Shown one piece after another: positions 36,729 through 53,816 of a stretch of DNA of 64,000 bases. Made by a program: the position numbers and the translations under genes. The number at the start of each line of letters is the position of its first letter. Position 1 is the stretch's first letter. The stretch covers positions 2,480,001-2,544,000 of the forward strand of contig NZ_CP109178.1 in assembly GCF_036248255.1 (NCBI RefSeq), in the 5' to 3' direction. The notes under the pieces were generated by a model. It worked only from the letters and a program-made list of their open reading frames with translations, was not told the origin of the DNA and ran no database searches. The stretch comes from Streptomyces sp. NBC_01717. GTDB lineage: Bacteria > Actinomycetota > Actinomycetes > Streptomycetales > Streptomycetaceae.

Positions 36729-37990
36729 CAGGTCACCATCAGTTCTTCGAGGCCGAAGGTGGCCGAGTCGTGCTTGAACGCGACCTGGTCCCGGTCCCCC
36801 GCGAGGCGCAGCGTGGGTACGCGACGGATGAGCGTCTCCAGGGCGACCTCCACCTCCAGCCGCGCCAGGTGCTGCCCGATGCACTGGTGCACGCCGTAGC
36901 CGAACGCGACGTGGTGGTTGTCCGTGCGGTGGAAGTCGACCCGCTCCGGGTCGTCGAACTGCTCGGGGTCGTGGTTGGCCCCGGCGAGGAGGGCGATGAC
37001 ACCGTCGTCGGCGGGGACGGTCCGGCCGGACAGCTCGATTTCCTCGGCCGCGACGCGCAGCGGAATGGAGTCGGCGACGGACAGGACACGCAGGAGTTCG
37101 TCGACGGCGGCGGGCATCAGGGAGGCGTCGCGGCGCAGTTCCTCCATCAGCTCCGGCTGGTCCAGGAGGAGCAGGGTGCTCAGGGCGATCATGCTGGTGG
37201 TGGTCTCGCGGCCGGCGTTGATCGTGATGCCGAGGGTGGACAGCAGCTGGTCCATCGTCACGTTGTCGGTGATCAGGTGCTCGGTGACGAGCTTGGAGAT
37301 CAGGTCGTCGCGGGGTTCCTCCCGCCGCTCGGCGATCAGCTCGGCGAGCAGGCCGAAGAGGCCGCCGAGGGCCTCGGACACCTGTTCGGCTGTGCTGTTC
37401 CGGGAGCCGGAGATCCGGGTGACGTCCCGGAAGAACTCCAGATTCTTCCGGGGGATGCCGAGCAGTTCGCAGATCACCGAGGTGGAGACTGCGTTGGCGT
37501 ACGCGGAGACGAAGTCCGCCGGGCCGCCGACGGCCAGCATGCCGTCCAGGATCTCGTCCACGCGTGCCTGCACGGCGGGCTGCATCGCGCGGACCCGGCG
37601 CACTGTGAACACCGGCAGGAGCATCCGCCGGTACCGGGTGTGCTCGGGGGCGTCGGTGCGGATGAAGGGCCGGAACCTGGCCCCAGCCTCCTGCTCCCCC
37701 TCGCCGAGGGCCGGGAAGTTGGGGCGGCGGATGTCGGCGCTGACGCGCGGGTCGGAGAGCAGTTCGCGTACGTCGTCGTAGCGGGTCACCACCCAGGCTT
37801 CCCGCTTGGTCGGCAGGGTGACGCGGGCGACCGGGTCGTCGACGCGCATCGCGGCGTACTCCGCGGGTGCGGCGAAGGGGCAGCCGCGCTGGATCGGGAA
37901 GTCGCGGGGCGGGGCGGCGGGGTCCGACGCGGCACCGGTGGTGGGCTCGTCGGGGGTGTCGGACGCCGTCAGGGATGCGGGGGTTGTCAT
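36725..37990 (-). CDS. Cytochrome P450
   Basis: A 421-residue bacterial P450. Visible features: I-helix INAGRETTTSMIAL, the ExxR pair in DELLRVLS, and the heme loop FGYGVHQCIGQHLAR with the cysteine ligand. It should hydroxylate or oxidise a siderophore intermediate, perhaps a carrier-bound one. Electrons probably come from the small ferredoxin encoded at 60642-60863. ATG lies 9 bp after the reductase-methyltransferase stop. Confidence 0.94.
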   Translation of the reverse strand: MTTPASLTASDTPDEPTTGAASDPAAPPRDFPIQRGCPFAAPAEYAAMRVDDPVARVTLPTKREAWVVTRYDDVRELLSDPRVSADIRRPNFPALGEGEQEAGARFRPFIRTDAPEHTRYRRMLLPVFTVRRVRAMQPAVQARVDEILDGMLAVGGPADFVSAYANAVSTSVICELLGIPRKNLEFFRDVTRISGSRNSTAEQVSEALGGLFGLLAELIAERREEPRDDLISKLVTEHLITDNVTMDQLLSTLGITINAGRETTTSMIALSTLLLLDQPELMEELRRDASLMPAAVDELLRVLSVADSIPLRVAAEEIELSGRTVPADDGVIALLAGANHDPEQFDDPERVDFHRTDNHHVAFGYGVHQCIGQHLARLEVEVALETLIRRVPTLRLAGDRDQVAFKHDSATFGLEELMVTW

Positions 37991-37999
37991 GGGTGGTCC

Positions 38000-40156
38000 T
38001 CAGCCGTCGGTGGAGGAAGAGACGAGGGGGGTGGCGGTGCGCGGGGTGTCCGGGTTGTCGGGTGCGGTCCGCGCGTTCGGTTGGTCAGGCCCCTCCGGTG
38101 CGGTCCGCGTATTCGGCAGGAACGGTTCATTCGACGCGTCCGGTGCCCGGGTGAGTACGGCCAGCGGGGGTGCTCCGGGGCGGGTTAGCAGGGCGCGTGC
38201 GGTCATGCCGGATTCGGCCACCACGTCCTTCAGGCCGAAGGGCGCCCAGCGGTAGGAGTCGAGCACCTCGCGCTCCGCCTCCGTGGCGCCGTCCCGGAAG
38301 ACGCGCCAGGTGGAGTGCAGGTGCATCACGCCGTCCTCCGTCTCGTCCGGTGCTCCGCCGAACGACCACTCGTAGCGGTGCCGCCCGGCGGTGGCGGTGG
38401 CGAGCCTGGTCTCGGGGAGGGTCAACGGCTCCTCGAACTGCATGAGTTCGACGACCACGAGCCCGCCGGGGGCCAGCCGCCGGGACAGCCGCCGCCACAG
38501 CCGGGCACGACCGTCGGCGTCGAGATGGCCGAGAACTCCGCAGAGCAGGACGACGCTGACCTGGTCCGGAAGGTCCAGATCGGGAGCGGCGTCCGCGGTG
38601 ACGGTGACCCGGGAGCGCAGGTCCGGGTCGCTGAAGACCCGGCTGGTGAGCACGGCGCGCATGCCGACCGCCGGCTCGCAGGCGAGGATCTCGGCGTCCG
38701 GCCGGGCCCGGGCGACGGCCTCGGTCACCAGGCCGGTGCCGGCGCCGATGTCGACGACCGGTCCGGTGCTCAGGTCGGCGTCGGCGAGGAGCGCGACGAT
38801 CGCGGGCGCGCTCGCGGTAGCGGTGTGCTCGGCGGCGACGAGGTCGAAGAACTCCGCCGACGGGGTGTAGGACGAGGTGTCCAGGGGGCCGGACGGGGCT
38901 GGTTCGCGCGCGGTGTCCACAAGGCCCGGCATGGCTGAGGCCGTGCCCGTACGGCACCGGACCGGTCCGGGACGGCCGCCTGGGCGCGCGTCCGAACCGG
39001 GGTGTCCGGTGCCGGGACGCGCACCGGCCGGGGTCCGGTCGGCACGGGCGCGGTTCGTGCCGGTGCGGGTCTGCTCCGGAACAGGGAAGACATCGCTGAC
39101 CGCCAGCGGCCGCGGGGTGACCGGTCGGACGATCTCGGGCGGTCCGAGCCGTGCCGCGAGGTCGGCCCAGATGCGGCACACGGCCAGCTCGTACTGTCCC
39201 GAGCGCAGGGCGTCACCCCCCTGTTCGACGGCCTCGCGGAGCCCGTCGAGTGCACTGCCGATCGCCTCTGGCCACAGGTCGGAGAAGACCGTACGGAAGG
39301 TTCCCGTGTTTCCGACGACGGCCGTGGTGCCGAGCCCCAGGCCGCCGGTGCCCGGTCCGTCCAGGACGAAGCGCCGGTCGGCGTCGCGTCCGATGTGCAG
39401 ACGGGAACTCCACAGGACCGGCCCGTGGGTGTCGGCCAGGGTGAGGACTCCGCCTTCCGTGCCGAGGGAGATCCGGTGCCAGTGGAGGGCGTGGTTGTCC
39501 CGGTCGGACGGGTCGAGCTGGTGGTGCACCCGCAGGGTGAGCGGTACGCCGGCGAACACGCCGTGCAGGGAGCGGAACGGCTGCGGCCCGATCTCGGCGG
39601 GCAGCGGTGCCGGGTCCGCGAACCGCCAGGGCCGCAGGGTGCCCATCGCCTGCCCGAGGATGTCCACCAGGGGGTGCATCAGGTGAACCGGGGTGGCAGC
39701 GTCCACGAAGAGCGGTCGCTGTTGTGCGACGAGCCCGCGGGCCGCCTCGATGAAGCCGCGGACCGGAGCGACGTGCGGGTAGTGGGTGTTGAGGCGGTAC
39801 TGCACACCCCGGCGGCGTGCGTGTTTGAGGTTGTCCGTCAACTCGGCGAGATGGACGGGGTGTTCCTGGAGGACATGGATGCCCCGGTCCATGAGCGCCT
39901 TGGCCAGCTCGGTGCCCTGGCCGCCCGATATGGAGGAACTCACCGCCACACAGGCGGCGTCGATGTCGGCCGGGAGGTCGTCGGGGTCCGTGTAGTAAGG
40001 GACGCCAAGACTCCGGGCGTACGCCCGGGACGCGGCCGAACCCCGGCTGAGGATGCCGGCCAGGGCGTATTCGGGGCGCCGGCGTGCCGCCTCGGCGTAG
40101 AAACGGCCGAAGTTGGTGCCGCAGACCAGCACCCGGAAAGGCGTCGGAGTGCTCAC
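38000..40156 (-). CDS. Thiazolinyl imine reductase fused to a SAM methyltransferase
   Basis: A 718-residue two-domain protein. Residues 1-370 resemble the PchG/YbtU/Irp3 thiazolinyl imine reductases: RVLVCGTNFGRFYAEAARRR (Rossmann nucleotide site), GIHVLQEHPVHLAELTDNLK and TLADTHGPVLWSSRLHI. Such enzymes reduce a thiazoline to a thiazolidine with NADPH. A Pro/Arg/Gly-rich linker (about 375-430) leads to a class I methyltransferase (VVDIGAGTGLVTEAVARARP, AEILACEPAVGMRAVLTSRV). That half is a paralogue of the stand-alone methyltransferase in the same operon. The last 40 residues are low complexity. GTG at 40156 overlaps the preceding stop. Confidence 0.88.
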   Translation of the reverse strand: MSTPTPFRVLVCGTNFGRFYAEAARRRPEYALAGILSRGSAASRAYARSLGVPYYTDPDDLPADIDAACVAVSSSISGGQGTELAKALMDRGIHVLQEHPVHLAELTDNLKHARRRGVQYRLNTHYPHVAPVRGFIEAARGLVAQQRPLFVDAATPVHLMHPLVDILGQAMGTLRPWRFADPAPLPAEIGPQPFRSLHGVFAGVPLTLRVHHQLDPSDRDNHALHWHRISLGTEGGVLTLADTHGPVLWSSRLHIGRDADRRFVLDGPGTGGLGLGTTAVVGNTGTFRTVFSDLWPEAIGSALDGLREAVEQGGDALRSGQYELAVCRIWADLAARLGPPEIVRPVTPRPLAVSDVFPVPEQTRTGTNRARADRTPAGARPGTGHPGSDARPGGRPGPVRCRTGTASAMPGLVDTAREPAPSGPLDTSSYTPSAEFFDLVAAEHTATASAPAIVALLADADLSTGPVVDIGAGTGLVTEAVARARPDAEILACEPAVGMRAVLTSRVFSDPDLRSRVTVTADAAPDLDLPDQVSVVLLCGVLGHLDADGRARLWRRLSRRLAPGGLVVVELMQFEEPLTLPETRLATATAGRHRYEWSFGGAPDETEDGVMHLHSTWRVFRDGATEAEREVLDSYRWAPFGLKDVVAESGMTARALLTRPGAPPLAVLTRAPDASNEPFLPNTRTAPEGPDQPNARTAPDNPDTPRTATPLVSSSTDG

Positions 40157-41321
40157 AGCGCACCCTCTTCCACCGGCTCGGCGCCGGCCGCCGCTCCGGT
40201 GAGCCGGAGGTCCGCGACCCCCTGGGACCGCACGTGCCGCACCACTGTGTCGGGGTCCAGCACGTCGCAGGCGAAGTGCACGCCGACCGGGACCTCGGCC
40301 CGGAGCACGGCGTCCACCGCCAGCGCGCCCACGGTCGCGGTGAGCCGGTAGCTGCTGGCCGCGCGCAGCGTCAGTCCCGTCGTCGCCGGCTGTCCGGAAG
40401 CGGTGCCCGACAGCGCGAAGTCCATGACGTAGTACGGCTTGCGTCCGGCTAGGTCGAGGTCGGCGGCGAGGATCAGGCGGTCCGCAAGCTCTGCCGGATC
40501 GTCTCCGGCGGCGAGGCTTCCCGGCAGGAGATTGAGCAGCGCGCGTACGGCGGGACCGGGGTGGACGTTGTACCAGTCGAGCCGGTCGAGGCCCAGGACG
40601 CCGGCGAGGCGTTCGCTCTCACCGCTGAGATAGGGCTGCACGGCCACCCGGCCGGGGAAACCGTCGCGTTCGGTGTCCTCGGCGGTGCGCAGGGCGCGCG
40701 GGACGCGCCGGCCGCCGCGGACGGCCGCGAGAGCCTCGCCGTAGGCCGCGCCGTCCGCCCCACCGGAGGTGAGGGAGAGCATGAGGTCGCGTGCCACCGT
40801 CGGCGAACAGGTCTCCAGGCCGCCGCAGTGTGCGGTCAGCGCGGAGACACTGTCCAGGCCCTGCCCGGCCAGCCAGCGGGGCAGGAGGCTGGACAGGCCG
40901 GGCAGGGCGCCCGCCGACAGGACGACCGTGCGGCCGTCGCGGGCCGGATCGCCGTCCTTGAGGAGGTCCTCGGCGGCCGGGTCATCCCCGGCCACGTCGA
41001 CGCAGTGCGCTCCGGCGGCGAGTGCCGCCGAGGCCACCGTGGCGCGGAGCAGGTAGGTGGGGCCTACGCAGTTGAGGACGATGTCGCAGCCCTCGGTGAA
41101 GGCGCGCAGGCCGTTCGGTGCGGTGGCATCCGCCCAGACGCTCTCGTCATGGCCGGTGGGGTCCTCATCGGCGACCGCGCACAGGGCCGCCGCGGTCCGG
41201 CCTCCCAGGCGGAGTCCGGTGTGGCCGAGCGCGCGCAGTTCGCGTACGGCGGCCCGGCCGACCGCCCCGGAGGCCCCCAGGACCCCGATCAGAGGCTTGT
41301 TCCCAGCCGTCGTGTTCCCGG

Positions 41322-41325
<4 letters not shown>
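40153..41325 (-). CDS. Saccharopine dehydrogenase-like oxidoreductase
   Basis: A 390-residue NAD(P)-dependent protein: LIGVLGASGAVGRAAVREL (Rossmann motif, residues 12-30), ADATAPNGLRAFTEGCDIVL, NCVGPTYLLRATVASAAL, AGAHCVDVAGD. This pattern is that of saccharopine dehydrogenase/homospermidine synthase-like proteins. Its reaction in siderophore assembly is not known; oxidation state adjustment of a ring or precursor is possible. The ATG overlaps the NRPS stop and its stop overlaps the reductase start, so it is coupled both ways. Confidence 0.85.
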
Positions 41326-46870
<5,545 letters not shown>

Positions 46871-46874
<4 letters not shown>

Positions 46875-49800
46875 AGCTCTCCGGTCTCGTAGGCGGTCTC
46901 GTGGGCCGCGAGCGTTCGGGTGACATCCGCGGCGAGCGCGGCGATGGTCGGTGCGGCAAAGAAGCGGCGGACGGGCACGGTGGCCCCCAGGCGGCGCTCG
47001 ATCGCGGTGAGCAGGCGCAGCGCGGTGAGGCTGTCGCCACCGACGGTGAAGAAGTTGGCGTTGCGGTCCGGCACCCAGTGCGGCAAGTACTCGTGCCAGA
47101 GCGCGGCGAGGGCCGTCTCGGTCTCGTCCTGTGGCGGCTCGGCACCCGCCGACACCGTCTCCGGCCCCGCCAGGCCGGCCAGGGCTCCCCGGTCGACCTT
47201 GCCGTTCGCGGTGAGGGGCAGGGCGGGCAGGAGGAGGATGCGGGACGGGAGGGCGTAGACCGGCACCCGCTCCGCCAGCAGGCCGAAGAGGCCCTCGGTG
47301 AGTTCGGGGTTCTCGACGGGGGTGACGGACGCGGTGGGAACCGGCTCGTCAACAGATACGCCGCCTGCGGTGGGGTCCTGCGGTACGGCGAAGGCGACCA
47401 GGCGCTTCGCGGTGCGCTCCCCCACGGCCAGGACGGCGGCCCGTGCGACGGTCGGGTGTGCTTCCAGCGCGGTCTCGATCTCGCCCGCCTCGATGCGGTG
47501 GCCGGCGATCTTCAGCTGGTTGTCGAGCCTGCCGAGGAACTCCAGCAGTCCGTCGCCCCGGAACCGGCCGAGGTCACCCGTCCGGTACCAGCGTCGCCCG
47601 CCTTGTTCGACGAACTTCTCGGCGGTGCGGACCGGGTCGGCCAGGTAGCCGCATGCCAGTCCCTCGCCGCCGATCCACAGTTCGCCGGGCGTCCAGTCGG
47701 GACAGTCCCGGCCGTCCCGGTCGACCACGCGGTAGTGCTGCCCGGTCAGGGGACGTCCGTAGGGGATGGACATCCACCGGGGGTCCAGTTCGGTGACGGT
47801 GAGGGTGTTGGACCAGATGGCGGCTTCCGTGGCTCCGCCCATGGCGACGAAGGCGCAGGGCCGCGCGGTTCGGGCCCGTAGCCGGGCGGGCAGGTCGAGG
47901 CCGATCCAGTCGCCGGAGACCAGTGCGGTCCGCAGCTTTCCTATCCGGCCGCCTTCCCGTCCGCCCTGTTCGTCGGCGTCGAGCAGCAGGTCGGCCAGGG
48001 CCGGGACGGTGTTCCAGACGGTCACGCCGTACTGCTCCAGCAAGCTCGGCCAGCGAGCCGGTTCACGACGCTGGTCCTCGGTCGGTAGCAGGAGGGAGCC
48101 GCCCGCGGCGAGCAGGCCGAAGACGTCGTACACGGACAGGTCGAAGTCCAGTGCCGACAGGGCGAAGACGCGGTCCTCACCGGATATGCCGTGCCGGGCG
48201 TTGATGTCAGCGATCGTGTTCCAGGCGGCGGCGTGGGTGATCTCGACTCCCTTGGGCTCGCCCGTGGAACCCGACGTGAAGATCACGTAGGCGAGCGCCT
48301 GAGGGGACGTCTCACACGGTGCGGGCAGTGGCTCGCGGCCCTGCGTGTCCGCGAAGGACAGGCTGCGAGGGCCGGTTCCCTCCGGAGCGGGCCAACTCCC
48401 CAGGACCACCTCGAATCCGGCGGTGGCGTGCACCCGCTCCAGCCGTGCGGCGGGCTGTCCGAGGCTGAGCGGAACGTAGGCGGCGCCGGCCGCGAGGACG
48501 CCGAGGACCGCCGCGATCTGTTCCGGGCCCTTGGGCAGGGTGACCGCGACCAGGTCGCCCGGGCGTACGCCCGCGTCCGCGAGCGCGGCGGCGGTGCGCA
48601 GCGCCTGTTCGGCGAGGGTTCCGTACGTCACCTCCTCCCCTGCCGTCGTGACGACAGCGGTGCGGTCGGGGGTGGCCGTCGCGTGGGTGAAGAACGCCTC
48701 GTGCAGCGGGCGCGGCACCACCGGTTCCAGTGCGGCCTCCCGTGCGGCGGCGGCCCGCCGTTCGTACTGGGAGGCGGGCAGCAGGTCGGGGAGAGGCGCG
48801 TCCCAGTCCCCGGCCACGAGATACCGCAGCAGCCGTTCGTAAGCGGCGAACATCGCGTCCAGCACGCCCTCGGCGAACAGCTCCTCGACGGCGTCCCAAG
48901 TGACGACCAGGTTCCCGGACTCCTCGGTGACCTGGTTGTCCAGGCAGACCTGCGGCGACTGGGAGATGCCCCACACCTTCGCGGGGAAGCCGGTGCCCGG
49001 TCCGGCCAGCGTCGCGTCACCGACGCCGATGGCGCTGGTGAACACCACGGGTGCGGCGGCGTCCACCGTGCCCGTGCGACGGCCAAACTCCCGCAGCAGC
49101 CAGTCGATCGGCACGTCGGCGTGGTCGAGGTCCTCCGCCTGACGGCGTTGCAGCGCGACCGCCGCCGCCAGCCAGGACGCGCCTTTGCGCCGGTGACCCG
49201 CGAGGGACAGGGAGGTGAAGTCGCCCAGCACCCGGTGGATGTGGGGGTGGACGTCACGCCGGTTGAAGAGAGTGAGCGTGACGGTCAGGGCGTCGGTTCC
49301 GCTCCAGGCCGCCAGGACCTCCGCGTACAGGGCCAGCAGGACGGTGGAGGGTGTCAGACCGTGCCGGGCCGCGCCCCGCTTGACCGCCTGCCAGTCCTCT
49401 ACGGGCAGGCTCAGCCGGCGCCGCGTGAAGACGGGCGCGTCGAGCGTCGCCGGATCCCGGTCGAAGGGCAGGGCGGGAGGCGGCGGCAGCTCGGACAGCC
49501 GGGCCTCCCAGTGGGCGCGGGCCCGCGCGGCCGACTCCCGGTCCACCGGGCGACGAGTCAGATAGTCGCGGAACGACACGTCCACGGGCGGTGGTTCGTG
49601 GTCCGGGTCGGCGTAGAGCGCGTTCAGTTCGGCGTAGAGCGTGGTGATGGAGAGCGCGTCGAGCACCAGGTAGTCCAGGCCGACGCCGATACGGGTCCGT
49701 ACCGCGCCGCCGTTCCCCCCGGCGCCTTCGTCCTCGCGGTAGCGCACCGCCTCGACCGCGAAGAGCGGCCACCGGGCGGGGTCGCGGACCTGCTGGGACA

Positions 49801-52800
49801 GACGGGCGCGCAGGCTCGCCAGGGCCTCGGCCGCGCCTTCGGCGGAGGCGTCCTGCACCGGTATGCGCACCGGCGGTACGTCGGGCAGGACGCGCTGGTG
49901 TCCGTCCTCGACGACCGCGCGGAGCATGCCGTGCCGCCGTACGAGGGTGTTCCAGGCGCGCTCCAGCCGGTCCAGGTCGACGTCCGTGCCGTCGAACTCG
50001 GTGTAGTGCCAGGTGCCGACGCCGCCGAGGGTGAAACGGGGGTCGCGGCCGGTGTGGTAGGCGGCCTGGACGTCCGTCAGTGGGAAGGGCTCGTGGGCGC
50101 GGTCCGGGTCGGGCACGAGGACGGGAGCGGTGGCCGGTGCCGGCTCGTCGTCGGCGGTCGTCGCCGGGTGCAGCGTCTCGCAGAAGTGCTGGAGCACGGG
50201 GCGGGCGAAGAGGTCGGCCACTCGGGCGCCGGGGAAACCGGCGGCGCGCAGCCGGCCGATCATGCGCGTCGCCACAAGCGAGTCGCCGCCCAGCAGGAAG
50301 AAGCTGCTCTCGCGTCCCACTTCGGCCACGGCGAGCAGGTCGGCCCACTCGGCCGCCACGGCGGTCTCCACCGGGCCGGCCGGCGCCGACATGCGAGGTC
50401 CGTCCTGGCCGGCGGCCTCGGTCAGCGCCTGGCGGACAGCCGCCCGGTCGAGCTTGCCGTTGGCGGTCAGCGGCAGGTCGCGAAGGACGAGGACGCGCTC
50501 GGGGACCATGTAGGCGGGAAGTCGTTCCGCCACCCGGAGCCGGACCGCGTCCGGGTCGGGTGCCTCGCCACGGGCGGACACGGCCGCGGCGAGGTGACGC
50601 ACCGGTGTGTCGAGGACGGTGGCGACCGCGTGGAGGACGGCGGGGTCGTCCTCCAGCGCGGACTCGACCTCGCCCAGTTCGATGCGGTGGCCGCCGATCT
50701 TCACCTGGTGGTCGGCGCGCCCGAGGAACTCCAGCACACCGGCGGACCGGTAGCGGGCCAGGTCACCGCTGCGGTACCAGCGTTCACCGTCGTGCTCGAC
50801 GAAGCGTTCCGCCGTGCGCTCGGGGTCCGCACGGTAGCCGTTCGCCACACCGGGGCCGCCGATCCACAGCTCCCCGGGGACGAGATCGGGGCAGTCCCGC
50901 CCGCGTCCGTCCACGACACGGGCCCGCATGTTGCGCAGCGGAACGCCGTAGGGAACGGACTTCCAGGCCGGGTCGGTCTCCTCCACTTCGAACACCGTGG
51001 AGTGGACCGCGGCCTCGGTCATGCCGCCGAGTGCCACGAAACGGCAGCCGGGTACCAGGGCCCGCAGCCTGCGGGGCTGGTCGAGCCCGACCCAGTCCCC
51101 GCCGAGCAGCACCATGCGCAGGGAGTCTCCGAGGCCCTCGTCCTCTCCGGCGGCCATCAACAGGTCGAGGAGGGCGGGCACGCACTGCACCAGCGTCACC
51201 CCGTGCGTGCGCACCAGCCGTGCCCAGTGGTGGGCGTCCCGGCGGTGCTCCTGTCCTACGGCGACCACCTGGCCGCCGAGGGACAGCGGGGTGAAGATGT
51301 CCCAGGTGGCGAGGTCGAAGTCCAGCGCGGAGATCGCGAGCGTGCTGTCCGAGGGACCGAGCCCGAGCTGCTCCTCCATCGCCTCGATGGTGTTGACGAC
51401 GGCCCGGTGCGACACCTCGACGCTCTTGGGCAGTCCGGTCGAGCCGGACGTGAACAGCACGTAGGCGGGCAGGGCGGGGCCCGGCTGGACGACCGGTGCG
51501 GGCTCCGCCCCCGACGCGTCCTCCAGGAGCAGCACCGGGGCCGAGGAGACGTCCGCGCAGAGATGGGCGTGGTTCCGGTCGGTGAGTACGGCGGACGCGC
51601 CGGCCACGGAGTGGATGCGTTGCCGGCGCACGGCGGGCTGTTCCACGCCGACGGGGGCGTAGGCCGCGCCTGCGGCGAGGATGCCGAGGACCGCGGTGAT
51701 CTGGTCGGCGCCCTTGGGCAGGGTCACCGCGACGGTGTCGCCCTCGCGGACACCGTGGTCGCGCAGCAGTGCGGCGATCCGCCGTGCCGCGCGGGCGAGT
51801 TCGCCGTAGGTGAGCGTGTCACCGGTCGTGCGGACGACCGCGGTGCGGCCCGGCTCGGTCTCCGCGAGCTGGAAGAAGTGGGTGTGCAGGGCACGGTCCG
51901 GGACGGGCGCGGGAGGCAGGGCCGCCGCCGCGCGGCGGGGCAGGACGTCGGCTGCGAGCAGGCCGTCCACCGGCCGGGCCCAGGCGGCGGGGTCCGTCAC
52001 GAGACGGGTGATGAGGCGGCGGTAGGCGTCGAACGCGGCGTCGGGGACGCCGGCCTCGAACACGCCGTCCCGCACGTCCCAGTTGAGGAGGAGTCCGCCG
52101 TCGAGTTCGGTGACCTGGGCGTCCAGGTAGACCTGCGGGCCCTGGGAGATGATCCAGGAGGGGCGGCCGAAGGACTTCTGGACGTCCTGCTCGAAGATCT
52201 CGCCCAGGCCGATGGCGCTGGTGTACACGACGGGAGCCAGCACCGGGGCCCCCTCGACGCGGGCGAGGTCGCGCAGCACGTCGACACCGCCGTACGCGCC
52301 GTGGGAGATGCCCTCCTGCAGGCGTTCCTGGAGGCCGCGGGCCTGCCGGGAGAACGCGAGGGACGCGCTCATGTCCGCGTCGAGCAGGACCGAGCTGCTG
52401 AAGTCCCCCACCAGGTGGGCGACCTCGGGGGTGAACATCTCCCGGTCGAACAGCGGGAGGTTGAGAAGGAAGCGCCGGCTGTCGTTCCAGGCGGCGATGA
52501 CCTCGGCGAAGGCGGTGGCGAGGGCGGCAGCGGGGGTGATGCCGTGCCGACGGGCCGCGCTGATCAGCGCCGCCTTGTCGGCGGGGCCGAGCCAGTGGTG
52601 CAGGCGGCGGGAGTGGGTCAGCGCGCTGTCGTCCGCGCTGACCGGGGTGAGCGGGTCGACGGTCGTCGGCAGCCGTGGGGCGCGTGGCAGATCCGGCAGG
52701 CGCTCCCGCCACCAGGCGGCGTGCTGCTCGCGTTCCGCCCTTCGCCGGACGTCGTGCTCAGCGAGGTAGCGGCGGTAGTCGAAGTCGATCTCGCGCGGCG

Positions 52801-53629
52801 GGTCGTCGGGACACTCGTAGAAGCGGCACAGGTCGGACAGGAGGACCCGCAGGCTCAGCGCGTCGCCGGCCATCATGTCCAGGTCGATCTGCAGCCGGGT
52901 CCTGCGGTCAGGGAGCAGGCACAGGGCCGCTCGGAAGACGTCACCGGCGGTGATGTCAGGGAGTGCGTGCGTGTTGCGCTCGCGCAGCAGCTCCAGCTCG
53001 GACTCGGCCTCGGCGGGGGTGCGTTCACGCAGATCGTGGACGGTGAGCGGCGCACCCGCAGGACCGAAGCGCTGGCGACCCTCCTCGTCGAAGACGGCCC
53101 TGAGCATGCCGTGCCGCCGCACGAGTGCCCGCACAGCGGTGTCGAGCCGGGCCGGATCGACCTCGTGGCCGTCGAGTTCGACGTAGAAGTGCGCGGCGAC
53201 GCCGCCGAGGGGCTGTCCGTCCTGGCGCCCGATCCAGTAGGCGTGCTGCATCGTGGCCAGTGGGAAGGAGTCGGACTCCGCCTCGGTGGCCGCCGCGTCG
53301 AGCGGCGCGGGCGGGGCGGGTCGTGCGGGGGCGGGTGCGTCGTCGCACCGCATCCGCCCGAGCAGGGCCGTCCAGGCCCGCAGGGTCGGCTCGCGCGTGA
53401 GGTCCTGGAAGGTGACTGTGCTGCCTTCGCGCCGCCAGGTGCCGACCAGGGACATCAACATCAGTGAGTCGAGACCGAGTTCGAAGAGGTCACGGTCGTC
53501 GTCCAACTCCTGTGGCGCCATCTCCAGCGCGCGCGCCACCGCTTCACGCACCGCCGCAGGCGCGTGGAGGTCACGACTGCCGAAGTCACCTTCCGCTGTC
53601 CGCGCCTGGACGACTGCTTCATCGCTCAC
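46871..53629 (-). CDS. NRPS 1: ArCP-Cy-A(Thr?)-PCP-Cy-A(Cys)-PCP
   Basis: A 2252-residue synthetase. It starts with an aryl carrier protein (ELGLDSLMLM, Ser about 55), then Cy1 (DMMAGDALS, about 251), A1 (YVLFTSGSTGLPKS, about 727), PCP1 (LGGDSLVATRM, about 1116), Cy2 (DYLVLDALS, about 1318), A2 (YVIFTSGSTGEPKG, about 1787) and PCP2 (VGGDSLTALRL, about 2199). The A2 pocket reads D-L-Y-N-L-S-M-I-W (Cys). The A1 pocket reads D-L-W-Q-L-G-L-V-H, close to the threonine code. I chose the GTG at 53629 with GGAAGG upstream; the frame is open beyond it through the operator. First gene of an 11-gene leftward operon. Confidence 0.95.
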
Positions 53630-53720
53630 TGGTGCTGCCTTCCGGTCGGATGGGGTGGGAGTCGCGTCGAGGGCGGCGGACGTCGCGAACTCCCTCACGC
53701 GGGACCGATCCCACGCTAGA

Positions 53721-53741
53721 TAGAAATGATTATCATTTCTA
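53721..53741 (+). promoter_or_regulatory. Perfect 21-bp palindrome, putative Zur box of the siderophore cluster
   Basis: A 10-1-10 perfect palindrome with left arm TAGAAATGAT and centre T at 53731. It lies between the divergent NRPS 1 gene (GTG 53629) and salicylate-AMP ligase gene (ATG 53817) and is the only strong inverted repeat there, so it should control both directions. It contains the ATCATTTC core of the other putative Zur sites but is more symmetric; a Fur-type regulator cannot be excluded. Confidence 0.75.
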
Positions 53742-53816
53742 TAGTTCACATCGTAATCACACGACGGGACTCGGCGCCAGAGCGCGAGGCCCGGCAATGA
53801 GAGGCAGCGAAGCCCC

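Noticed and set aside
48191..53467. Very long open frame (over 1700 codons) antisense to NRPS 1
   Set aside because: It is the mirror of GC-rich coding sequence; the NRPS motifs on the minus strand are unambiguous and the antisense product has no family pattern.
53721..53741. Iron (Fur/DmdR) box
   Set aside because: The shape could suit a Fur protein, but the other sites, the zur gene and zinc-free ribosomal proteins in the same island favour Zur. Kept only as an alternative.
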